Source: Selenomonas sp.
GTDB taxonomy: Bacteria; Bacillota; Negativicutes; Selenomonadales; Selenomonadaceae
Direction of reading: 5' to 3'
DNA: 7,621 nt
Assembly: GCF_022771645.1 (NCBI RefSeq)
Contig: NZ_JALFCU010000035.1
Location: 1 to 7,621, forward strand
The notes below the pieces were generated by a model, which did not search any database, was not told the DNA's origin, and worked only from the letters and a program-made list of their open reading frames with translations. Positions 1 through 6,116 of the stretch are shown in pieces. Each line of letters opens with the position of its first letter. Position 1 is the stretch's first letter. The translations under genes and the position numbers were made by a program.

Positions 1-2
1 GC

Positions 3-167
3 GACGTCATCGTTCGCATCACAGGCGACGACCGTTCAAACGTCTATTGGGAAGCTACGCTGATAGAAAACAAAATCAAGCCGGAGCTTCCAGGCAACAC
101 GCTCGCATTCATTCCTGTGACGGATGCGGAATTGGAGATCAAGAAGGAGGTAGACTATGGAATTTGA
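3..167 (+). CDS. C-terminal end of an unrecognised phage protein (5'-truncated)
   Basis: An open frame runs from the window edge to a TGA at 165-167 and gives the last 54 residues of a protein. The tail contains YWEATLIENK and LPGNTLAFIPVTDAE and ends KKEVDYGI. I do not recognise a family. In comparable phage modules a Gp157-like or other early gene often sits just upstream of the AAA_24 ATPase, but this tail does not look like the Gp157 C-terminus I know, so no name is given. The end overlaps the start of the next gene by 11 bases, and the next gene's Shine-Dalgarno site lies inside this frame, which suggests translational coupling and supports it being a real gene. The other two forward frames here are stopped early or are low-complexity shadows. 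Confidence 0.6.
   Translation, partial: DVIVRITGDDRSNVYWEATLIENKIKPELPGNTLAFIPVTDAELEIKKEVDYGI
144..150 (+). promoter_or_regulatory. Ribosome binding site for the AAA_24 ATPase
   Basis: AAGGAGG ends six bases before the ATG at 157. It is a near-perfect anti-16S match and fixes the start even though that start lies inside the upstream gene. Confidence 0.8.
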
Positions 168-1359
168 CATCACGGCTGGCCCGAGGTACGTACCTTTCAA
201 GGTGGTGCTGTACGGGCCGGAGGGCATCGGAAAATCGACATTCGCTGCAAAGTTCCCGAATCCATTATTCATCGACACAGAGGATAGCACGACGACGATG
301 GATGTGCGACGTTTCCAAAAGCCGCAGACGTGGACGGAGCTTCTGCACATGATCGATTACGTAAAGACGCATCAAGATGTGTGCTCGACGCTCATCATCG
401 ACACAGCAGACTGGGCGGAGAGATTGTGCGAGCAAGCAATCTGCCAAGCGGGGCACAAGAACTCTATCGAGGATTTCGGTTATGGCAAGGGCTATACCAT
501 GGTAGCTGAGGAATTCGGCAAGCTGCTGGATATGCTGTCAGACCTCATGAACAGCGCGAAAATCAATATCGTGTTGACGGCGCATTCTGTCATTCGCAAG
601 TTCGAACGCCCCGACGAAATGGGTGCTTATGACCGCTACGAGCTCAAGCTCGGCAACAAAGCTGGCTCGAAATGCTCGGCGCTGGTCAAAGAATGGTGCG
701 ACATCCTGCTTTTCGCAAATTACAAGGAGATCGTCTCCGAGGTGAACGGCAAGAAGAAGGCGCAAGGCGGCAGGCGCGTCATGTACACGAACCACCATCC
801 GTGTTGGGATGCGAAAAACCGCATCGGCCTTGATGATGAGCTGCCATTCGATTTCACGGAATTGGAAAACATCATCATCGACTTCCACGCGGGAGCGACG
901 CCAGGCATGTTGAAAGACATGAAGAAGGACGGCGAGTCTCCAGGAGACGCGGCGGCGGCTGAGGCGTTCGCGAAATCGGTCGGCGCTCAACCTGTTTCGA
1001 ACAAGAAAGCAATGGAGATCGAGCAGGAAGTGTTCAGAAAAGCCCCTGAAGAGGCCGTGAAGGCCATCCAAAACGCCGACGTGACTAAGACATCGGACAG
1101 CACGAAACAAGCTGCTCAAAAACGTTCTGTATCCATCCAAGAGCAGGTGCTTTCGAACGCTGACAAGGCCGGCGTCACGGCGCAGGAGCTCGCTGTATGG
1201 GCGGTTACGGCTGGTTGTCTCGCGAAAGACAAAAAGGCGTTTCCAGACACGGACGGCGTCATGCCCGTCGAGAAATGGCCGGAGCAGTTCATCAAGGAAG
1301 TCATCATCCCAAACTGGAAAGACGTCGTGAAGGCGGCAAAAGTCGACGCGCCGTTTTGA
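157..1359 (+). CDS. Phage nucleotide-binding ATPase, AAA_24 / Sak4-like RecA fold
   Basis: A 400-aa protein. The N-terminal 250 residues have the pattern of the phage nucleotide-binding AAA_24 family: Walker A GPEGIGKST at 20-28, a conserved FIDTED segment at 38-43, Walker B LIIDTADW at 79-86, the family-typical DFGYGKGY at 106-113, and a VLTAHS strand following it. Members act on DNA ends or ssDNA, and some (Sak4-type) are single-strand annealing recombinases; that activity here is inferred from family and context. From about 255 to 330 the sequence is an Ala/Lys/Glu-rich, probably flexible linker. Residues about 325-400 look folded and are an extension beyond the usual core of roughly 220-250 aa. 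It is followed by DUF669 and a helicase, a common phage replication/recombination order. The start is set by a strong ribosome site and by the immediate N-terminal strand before Walker A. Confidence 0.88.
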   Translation: MEFDITAGPRYVPFKVVLYGPEGIGKSTFAAKFPNPLFIDTEDSTTTMDVRRFQKPQTWTELLHMIDYVKTHQDVCSTLIIDTADWAERLCEQAICQAGHKNSIEDFGYGKGYTMVAEEFGKLLDMLSDLMNSAKINIVLTAHSVIRKFERPDEMGAYDRYELKLGNKAGSKCSALVKEWCDILLFANYKEIVSEVNGKKKAQGGRRVMYTNHHPCWDAKNRIGLDDELPFDFTELENIIIDFHAGATPGMLKDMKKDGESPGDAAAAEAFAKSVGAQPVSNKKAMEIEQEVFRKAPEEAVKAIQNADVTKTSDSTKQAAQKRSVSIQEQVLSNADKAGVTAQELAVWAVTAGCLAKDKKAFPDTDGVMPVEKWPEQFIKEVIIPNWKDVVKAAKVDAPF

Positions 1360-1360
1360 C

Positions 1361-1400
1361 AAATATCAACAAGTATCAAGAAATATCATCAAATGACAAG
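1361..1400 (+). repeat. Four degenerate tandem 10-base units upstream of the DUF669 gene
   Basis: The gap between the ATPase stop and the DUF669 ribosome site splits into four decamers in register: AAATATCAAC, AAGTATCAAG, AAATATCATC and AAATGACAAG. Units 1 and 3 match at 9 of 10 positions, units 1 and 2 at 8, and units 2 and 4 at 7. The tract is A-rich and nearly G-free, so the mRNA would be unstructured just upstream of the start. It could be a translation enhancer for an abundantly needed protein or a protein-binding array; both are inference. Confidence 0.5.
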
Positions 1401-1414
1401 AAGGAGAAAACAAC

Positions 1415-1867
1415 ATGGCAGATTTCAACAATCCATTCGGCAACAATGCGACGAAGAAAGACGGCGAGGATAAGGCGATCGAATGGGGCGACACCGTCGC
1501 ATGGGAGGATGCGCCCGAATACGTCGTGCTCCCTCCTGGCAATTACGAATTCACGGTCATGAACTGGGACCGCGGCCATTACGAGGGCAATCCCGCGACG
1601 GGCAAGATCGCCTGCAACACGGCGCGTGTCACGGTAGCCGTCGAGACGGACAAGGGCACAGCATACGCGAAATATACGTTCTACCTCAAAAAATCGGCCA
1701 TCGGTTTCATCCGCGACTTCTTCCTTTGCATCGGCCTCCTGAAGAAGGGCGAGGCGTTCACGCCGGATTTCGACAAGGCCATCGGATGCAAAGGTATGGC
1801 ACAGTTCGACAACCGCCCATACAAAGGCAACACGTACAACGACGTTAAGAAGTGGATCAAGCCGTAA
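1415..1867 (+). CDS. DUF669 family phage protein, probable ssDNA-binding accessory
   Basis: A 150-aa protein beginning MADFNNPFGNN, a typical DUF669 N-terminus. LPPGNYEFTV at 39-48 is the core beta segment, followed by alternating hydrophobic strands (TARVTVAVET, AYAKYTFYL) and the family-like C-terminus YKGNTYNDVKKWIKP at 136-150. DUF669 proteins recur between AAA_24 ATPases and helicases in Firmicute phages. Their beta-rich make-up and position suggest an OB-fold-like single-strand-binding role, but that is inference, not a demonstrated function. The start is ATG at 1415 with AAGGAGA at 1401-1407 upstream. It lies in the same operon as the ATPase, 55 bases downstream, behind the A-rich tandem decamers. 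Length is normal for the family and nothing looks broken. Confidence 0.85.
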   Translation: MADFNNPFGNNATKKDGEDKAIEWGDTVAWEDAPEYVVLPPGNYEFTVMNWDRGHYEGNPATGKIACNTARVTVAVETDKGTAYAKYTFYLKKSAIGFIRDFFLCIGLLKKGEAFTPDFDKAIGCKGMAQFDNRPYKGNTYNDVKKWIKP

Positions 1868-1878
1868 CGCGAAACCAC

Positions 1879-1899
1879 TTGTAAAGTTTTTCTTTACGA
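1879..1899 (+). repeat. Small inverted repeat before the helicase gene
   Basis: GTAAAG (1881-1886), a TTTTT spacer and CTTTAC (1892-1897) form a perfect 6-bp inverted repeat, extendable by a T:G and a T:A pair to 8 bp. It sits 12 bases after the DUF669 stop. It is not followed by a T-run on the + strand, so it is not a standard intrinsic terminator. It may be an mRNA hairpin protecting or separating the two cistrons, or an operator. AT-rich short stems also arise by chance. Confidence 0.4.
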
Positions 1900-1920
1900 C
1901 TGAGGCGGGCGGGACGGCAC

Positions 1921-1927
1921 GAGGAGG
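1921..1927 (+). promoter_or_regulatory. Ribosome binding site for the helicase
   Basis: GAGGAGG lies six bases before the ATG at 1934 and fixes that start. No other in-frame start with a comparable site is seen. Confidence 0.75.
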
Positions 1928-1933
1928 GATTTC

Positions 1934-3520
1934 ATGGAACTACGGCCATATCAGAAAGAAGCCGTGTTCAAGGTGGAAGAAGAATGGCAGGAAGGGCGCG
2001 AGAAAACCCTGCTTGTCCTACCGACCGGAACGGGCAAGACCATCGTATTTTCGCAGATCGCGAAGGATTGTGTCAATCAAGGAGAACGCGTGCTCATTCT
2101 CGCTCATCGTGGTGAGCTGTTGGAGCAGGCAAGTGACAAAATTTATCACACGACAGGATTGCAAACAGCGCTCGAGAAAGCAGAGCATTCCTGTCTGGAA
2201 GAACCATTCAAGCGCGTCGTTGTCGGCAGCGTCCAGACGCTCATGCGGGACGCGCGGCTCGACCGTTTCGACAAGGATTATTTCGACACCATCATCATCG
2301 ACGAGGCGCATCATGCTGTTAGCCAGTCGTATTGGAACATCTTGAATCACTTCTACGATTCAAAAGTGCTTGGCGTGACGGCGACGGCCGACCGCGCCGA
2401 CATGAAGGATTTGGGCGAGGTGTTCGATTCGCTCGCATACGAATATTCTTTGCCACAAGCCATCAAGGACGGCTATCTCTGCCGCATCAAGGCGCAGACG
2501 ATTCCAATGAACATCGACCTTTCCAGCGTCCGCGTGCATGGAGATTTCCAAGCGGATGATGTGGCGTCCGCGCTCGACCCGTATCTTGGAGACATCGCGG
2601 CCGAAATGGCGCATTACTGTAAGGGACGGCGCACGGTGGTTTTTCTACCACTCATTGCGACAAGCCAAAAGTTCTGCCGCTACATCAAGGCGCAAGGATT
2701 CCGTGCTGCTGAGGTCAACGGCGAGAGTGCGGATCGCGCGGAGGTCTTGCGAGATTTCAAAAACGGGAAATATGACGTGCTCTGCAACTCCATGCTGCTG
2801 ACAGAAGGGTGGGACTGCCCGCCGGTCGACTGCATCGTGGTCTTGCGGCCGACGAAAAGCCGCGCGCTCTATTCACAGATGGTAGGGCGCGGGACGCGGC
2901 TTTATCCCGGGAAAAAAGAGCTCCTGCTCTTGGATTTCCTGTGGATGTGCGAAAAGCATGAGCTCTGCCGTCCAGCACACTTGCTCGCGAAAGACAAGGC
3001 CATGGCGAAGGCTATGACGAAACGCATCGAGGATGCGGCTAGCGCTGTCGACCTTGAGGACGCCGAACGCATGGCAGAAAAAGACGTAATTCAGGAACGC
3101 GAGGAAGCACTCGCGAAAGAGCTCGACGCCATGAAACGGCGCAAGCGCAAGCTTGTCGACCCGTTGCAATTTGAAATGAGCATCCAAGCAGAGGATTTGG
3201 CGAACTATACGCCATCATTCGGATGGGAGCTCATGCCCGTGAGCGAGACGCAAAAGAAATTCCTGGAATCGCGCGGCATTTACGCCGACAACATCGAGAG
3301 TGCGGGCAAGGCAAGTCAGCTCATTGACCGCTTGAAGAAACGTCAGCAGCTCGGACTTGCGACGCCGAAACAGATTCGTTTCTTGGAAGGCAAAGGATTC
3401 CGGCACGTCGGAACGTGGGCATTTGAAGCCGCTAAGAAGATGATCGCAAGAATCAGCTTCAACGGCTGGCGCGTGCCGAACACAGTAGACCCGTGGACGT
3501 ATGAACCGAAGGAGGCATAA
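1934..3520 (+). CDS. SF2 DEAH-box DNA helicase (ResIII/helicase C type)
   Basis: A 528-aa ATP-dependent helicase with all superfamily-2 motifs in order: LRPYQKEAV at 3-11 (Q-motif-like), Walker A LPTGTGKT at 29-36, LAHRGELLEQ (motif Ia) near 56-65, DEAH at 123-126, VTATADR (motif III) at 148-154, a motif IV region at VVFLP near 235-239, LLTEGWDCPP (motif V) at 288-297, and QMVGRGTRLYPGK (motif VI with arginine fingers) at 315-327. Residues about 345-415 are rich in Lys/Glu and probably helical or coiled. The C-terminus carries two copies of a Q-x-x-FLE-x-x-G motif 40 residues apart (437-449 and 477-489), perhaps a DNA-binding module. It probably unwinds or remodels replication forks for the phage. 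The stop TAA abuts the next ATG with no gap, so the PriCT-2 gene's ribosome site lies in this gene's last codons. Confidence 0.93.
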   Translation: MELRPYQKEAVFKVEEEWQEGREKTLLVLPTGTGKTIVFSQIAKDCVNQGERVLILAHRGELLEQASDKIYHTTGLQTALEKAEHSCLEEPFKRVVVGSVQTLMRDARLDRFDKDYFDTIIIDEAHHAVSQSYWNILNHFYDSKVLGVTATADRADMKDLGEVFDSLAYEYSLPQAIKDGYLCRIKAQTIPMNIDLSSVRVHGDFQADDVASALDPYLGDIAAEMAHYCKGRRTVVFLPLIATSQKFCRYIKAQGFRAAEVNGESADRAEVLRDFKNGKYDVLCNSMLLTEGWDCPPVDCIVVLRPTKSRALYSQMVGRGTRLYPGKKELLLLDFLWMCEKHELCRPAHLLAKDKAMAKAMTKRIEDAASAVDLEDAERMAEKDVIQEREEALAKELDAMKRRKRKLVDPLQFEMSIQAEDLANYTPSFGWELMPVSETQKKFLESRGIYADNIESAGKASQLIDRLKKRQQLGLATPKQIRFLEGKGFRHVGTWAFEAAKKMIARISFNGWRVPNTVDPWTYEPKEA

Positions 3521-3781
3521 ATGGACGAACAACTGCAATCCGCGCTCGCGGCCATCGACCCCGCCGCGCTGTCGTATGAGGAATGGTGCCAGGTCGGCAT
3601 GGCCTTGAAGCATGAAGGCGTACCGTGCCACGTCTGGGCAGAATGGAGCATGACAGACAGCGCGCGCTTTCATGACGGCGAGTGTGAGCGCAAATGGTCG
3701 GGATTCGACGACGAAGGCGAGATCGTCACGGCAGGAACGATTTTCCACATCGCGAAGTCGTACGGATACCAGCCGCATTAA
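3521..3781 (+). CDS. PriCT-2 domain protein, likely the detached N-terminus of the primase
   Basis: An 86-aa protein that is almost entirely a primase C-terminal 2 (PriCT-2) domain: LSYEEWCQVGMALKHEG at 17-33, WAEWSMTDSARF at 39-50, ECERKWSGF at 54-62, and TAGTIFHIAKSYGY at 70-83. This small helical domain normally accompanies AEP-type primases and replication proteins, often within the same polypeptide. Start ATG 3521 directly follows the helicase stop, with AAGGAGG at 3509-3515 as ribosome site. The frame ends at TAA 3779-3781, but the same frame stays open after that stop and enters the primase-helicase gene without shift. In related phage proteins, as I recall them, PriCT-2 is followed by a GWDDVI-like linker, and GWNDVI is exactly what follows here after the stop. 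The gene is therefore either a natural split subunit or the product of a nonsense mutation. Confidence 0.85.
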   Translation: MDEQLQSALAAIDPAALSYEEWCQVGMALKHEGVPCHVWAEWSMTDSARFHDGECERKWSGFDDEGEIVTAGTIFHIAKSYGYQPH

Positions 3782-3814
3782 GTCAAGGAAGACAAGGCCA
3801 TTGGGTGGAATGAT
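3779..3814 (+). other. In-frame TAA and open linker joining the PriCT-2 and primase frames
   Basis: TAA at 3779-3781 is followed in the same frame by 11 sense codons (VKEDKAIGWND) leading directly into the GTG at 3815. No frameshift is needed to join the two genes. If the stop were read as an amino acid, the product would be 774 residues. TAA is used as an ordinary stop by the DUF669, helicase, primase and third Cys-rich genes in this window, so genome-wide reassignment of TAA is unlikely. The region has no strong ribosome site for a new start: only GGTGG at 3804-3808, or AAGGAA at 3785-3790 ahead of a rare ATT at 3800. Confidence 0.8.
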
Positions 3815-5845
3815 GTGATACCTGCGGAGGAAGGGCGCATCATTGACCCGAATTGGCTGGAAGGAAACCGCAAGGTAGAAGAGCCTGACGACAAAGCGTG
3901 GAATCAGAATCAAGACCTCATCGCCTACCTCGAGGCGCTGTTCTCGCCGGATGATTGGGTGAGCTACTGCACGAAGTCTCATGAAAAGACGGAAAACGGA
4001 AAGTCGAAATTCGTCCCGTCATTCTCTGGGAACTACAAGACGTGCGCGGAGCTCGTGCACGAACTCAAGACCATGACGGACGACGTCGCATGGGCCGTCG
4101 GCGATTACGATAAGGAAGCCGGCGGATGGATTCGTTTCAATCCGTTCAAAGAAGCTGGCGAGACGAAAGCAACAGACGCGAACGTCGCGGATTTCCGTTA
4201 CACGCTCATCGAGAGCGACAGCATCCCCGTGAACCAGCAGCTGGAGATCATCGAAAAGCTGAATCTCCCTGTGGCTGCGCTTGTCTCAAGCGGAAACAAG
4301 AGCCTCCATGCCATCGTGCACATCGATGCAGGCAGCGACGACAAGGAATACAAGAAGCGCGTCAACGGGCTCTATGACATCTGCGAAAAGAACGGCCTGA
4401 AGCTCGACAAGCAGAACCGTAATGCCTCGCGTCTGTCTCGCATGCCGGGCTTGTGGCGAAAGGGGAAAAAGCAGTTCCTGCTCGGCGTGAACATCGGCGC
4501 GAAAGATTACGCCGCATGGAAGGCATGGTATGACGAACAAAACGATGACCTGCCGGATTTCGAAAACCTCGCGTCGTTCGACTGGGACAACCTGCCGCCG
4601 CTCGCGCCGGAGCTCATAGAGGGCATCCTGCGCAAAGGACACAAGATGCTCATTTCGGGGCCGTCCAAGGCGGGCAAGTCGTTCCTGCTGATCGAATTAA
4701 CTATCGCGCTCGCGAACGGCGTGCGGTGGCTGAGGCCGACGTGCGCGAAAGGGCCGGTTGTGTATGTCAATTTCGAACTTGACCGCGCATCGTGCCTGAA
4801 TCGTTTCAAGGTGGTTTATGAGGCCATGGGAATGGACATGGCGAACATCAAGAACATCGACATCTGGAATCTGCGCGGGAAAAGCCTTGATTTGCAGAAG
4901 CTCGCGCCGAAACTCATCCGCCGCGCCGTGAAGGTGAAGCCGGCCGCCATCATCCTCGACCCGATTTACAAGGTCATCACGGGCGACGAGAACAGCGCGC
5001 AGGAAATGGCGCTCTTTTGCAACCAATTCGACAAGATCGCTACAGAGGTCGATTGCAGCGTCATCTACTGCCACCACCATAGCAAGGGCGCGCAGGGTGG
5101 CAAGAAAGCCATGGACCGAGCGAGCGGCAGCGGTGTCTTCGCACGTGACCCCGACGCGCTCCTCGACATCATCGAACTGCCGCTCAAGAACGAGCAGCGC
5201 ACGCACGTCAAGGCGAAACTTGTCTGCCGCGCGATTTCGACGTACCTCGACAGCGTGCTCGATGCATCGTGGCGCGACGACATCGGCCTTGATGACATCC
5301 AAAGTGAATACCAGTTGACGAATTACGCAAAAGACCATCTGACGGACGAGCAGATGCAGGGATTGCAGCCGCTTATCGTCGCGGCAGACGACCATGCGGA
5401 ACACGTCACGGCGTGGCGCATTTCTTCCACGCTCCGCGAATTCGAAACACCGCCAGACATGGATATGTGGTTTGATTATCCACTCCATCACGTAGACGAA
5501 AGCGGGCTTTTGAAAGACATCCGCCCGGACGTCGAAGTCAACGGGCGCACGCTCCACCAGAAAGACAAAAGCGACGGCAGCGCAAAGCAGGCGAAACGCG
5601 ACGAAGAGCGGCAGGATTTGATTGACGCATATGAGACAGTCGCGGCTAGCAAAGCGCCTGATGATGATGGAGTTGTCCGTGTGAAGGTAACTGACATCGC
5701 AAAGCAGTCAGAGGCTCTTTTTGGGAAAGAGCTCGCTCGCGTGACGCTTCACAAGAAGTACAGGAAGTATGGTGATTTCGTCGTGGAGAATGGAGTGATT
5801 ACACCGAAAAATTCGGACGGCGAAACTGATGATGATGATGAGTAA
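3815..5845 (+). CDS. Primase-helicase: AEP-like primase region fused to RepA/DnaB-like AAA_25 ATPase
   Basis: A 676-aa protein if GTG 3815 is used; the next in-frame ATG lies nearly 90 codons in, past conserved sequence. The N-terminal third resembles an archaeo-eukaryotic-type primase: an acidic ESD at 133-135 (motif I-like), SGNKSLH at 159-165 (motif II, S-x-H-like), and KLDKQNRN at 196-203 followed by SRLSRMPG at 205-212. The assignment of those motifs is inference. From about 265 to 500 it is a RecA-fold RepA-type hexameric helicase: Walker A GPSKAGKS at 282-289, Walker B AIILD at 378-382, CHHHSKG at 419-425, and RASGSGVF at 435-442. Residues about 595-660 may form a winged helix, and the tail is acidic (DDDDE). 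It would make primers and unwind the fork. Its frame is continuous with the PriCT-2 gene upstream across one stop codon, so the true gene may begin at 3521. Confidence 0.88.
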   Translation: MIPAEEGRIIDPNWLEGNRKVEEPDDKAWNQNQDLIAYLEALFSPDDWVSYCTKSHEKTENGKSKFVPSFSGNYKTCAELVHELKTMTDDVAWAVGDYDKEAGGWIRFNPFKEAGETKATDANVADFRYTLIESDSIPVNQQLEIIEKLNLPVAALVSSGNKSLHAIVHIDAGSDDKEYKKRVNGLYDICEKNGLKLDKQNRNASRLSRMPGLWRKGKKQFLLGVNIGAKDYAAWKAWYDEQNDDLPDFENLASFDWDNLPPLAPELIEGILRKGHKMLISGPSKAGKSFLLIELTIALANGVRWLRPTCAKGPVVYVNFELDRASCLNRFKVVYEAMGMDMANIKNIDIWNLRGKSLDLQKLAPKLIRRAVKVKPAAIILDPIYKVITGDENSAQEMALFCNQFDKIATEVDCSVIYCHHHSKGAQGGKKAMDRASGSGVFARDPDALLDIIELPLKNEQRTHVKAKLVCRAISTYLDSVLDASWRDDIGLDDIQSEYQLTNYAKDHLTDEQMQGLQPLIVAADDHAEHVTAWRISSTLREFETPPDMDMWFDYPLHHVDESGLLKDIRPDVEVNGRTLHQKDKSDGSAKQAKRDEERQDLIDAYETVAASKAPDDDGVVRVKVTDIAKQSEALFGKELARVTLHKKYRKYGDFVVENGVITPKNSDGETDDDDE

Positions 5846-5937
5846 ATATTGTGTTAAATATTCTGACAAATAGGCAAGCGTTCCCGTTCCTTTTTTGTCT
5901 TATATATGAATATAAGAACAGGAACTATAGGAACTGT
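5843..5937 (+). repeat. AT-rich repeat cluster after the primase gene (candidate origin)
   Basis: This begins on the primase stop codon and is much more AT-rich than its surroundings. TAAATATT occurs twice (5843-5850, 5855-5862), separated by GTGT. CGTTCC is repeated exactly in tandem (5879-5884, 5885-5890). The opposite orientation follows as two 9-base units, AGGAACTAT (5920-5928) and AGGAACTGT (5929-5937). Between them is TCTTATA (5898-5904) inverted to TATAAGA (5911-5917) around a 6-base loop. Short repeats flanking an AT-rich palindrome next to the replication genes resemble an origin with initiator sites. An operator or RNA structure remains possible. Confidence 0.45.
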
Positions 5938-5945
5938 TTTTGATG

Positions 5946-6046
5946 GATTGAAAAAAGAGGAGTACATTACTATTCCCCTACCATAAGGGGGGCTGAATCC
6001 GCCCCCTTATGGATACGGGATAACAGTAACTACCTCTTTTCCAATC
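5946..6046 (+). repeat. Extended imperfect inverted repeat of about 100 bases with GC-rich core
   Basis: The arms pair over their whole length with small internal loops. GATTG (5946-5950) pairs with CAATC (6042-6046). AAAAGAGG (5953-5960) pairs with CCTCTTTT (6033-6040). TTACTATT (5967-5974) pairs with AACAGTAA (6022-6029) with one mismatch. CCC (5975-5977) pairs with GGG (6017-6019). The core CCATAAGGGGG (5981-5991) pairs perfectly with CCCCCTTATGG (6002-6012) around a 10-base loop. The core alone is a very stable hairpin. It is not followed by a T-run on either strand, so it does not look like a simple terminator. It may be an origin hairpin, a structured RNA leader for rusA or a small mobile or palindromic element. 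A weak TTGATG / TACATT promoter-like pair with 17-base spacing (5940-5968) overlaps its left arm. Confidence 0.6.
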
Positions 6047-6098
6047 AAAAGCCGCCAAAATTCCTTTTCTGCTGCATGGGTATCAGAAAGAAAGAGCG

Positions 6099-6105
6099 AG
6101 GAGGA
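6099..6105 (+). promoter_or_regulatory. Ribosome binding site for rusA
   Basis: AGGAGGA ends 11 bases before ATG 6117. That is on the long side, but no other in-frame start is closer. The stretch 6047-6098 between the inverted repeat and this site shows nothing else recognisable. Confidence 0.6.
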
Positions 6106-6116
6106 ACAAGAACCAG

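Noticed and set aside
538..1362. A 274-codon antisense open frame opposite the AAA_24 ATPase
   Set aside because: Same reason: low-complexity Arg/Leu/Val translation, no ribosome site context, and opposite a well-supported gene.
3779..3781. Genome-wide reassignment of TAA to an amino acid as explanation of the split primase
   Set aside because: The DUF669, helicase, primase and third Cys-rich genes all end with TAA at sensible protein ends, so TAA works as a stop here.
3215..3982. A 255-codon antisense open frame across the helicase end, PriCT-2 gene and primase start
   Set aside because: It crosses three well-supported sense genes and has no motif. It does not explain the in-frame stop at 3779.
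4697..5557. A 286-codon antisense open frame opposite the primase-helicase motor
   Set aside because: It lies wholly opposite a gene with clear Walker and RepA motifs. Its translation is Arg/Val/His-rich with no recognisable motif. It reflects codon bias of the sense gene.
5981..6012. GC-rich hairpin as an intrinsic terminator after the primase gene
   Set aside because: No T-run follows the stem on the + strand (ATACGGGATAAC) or on the - strand, and the stem is part of a longer inverted repeat.
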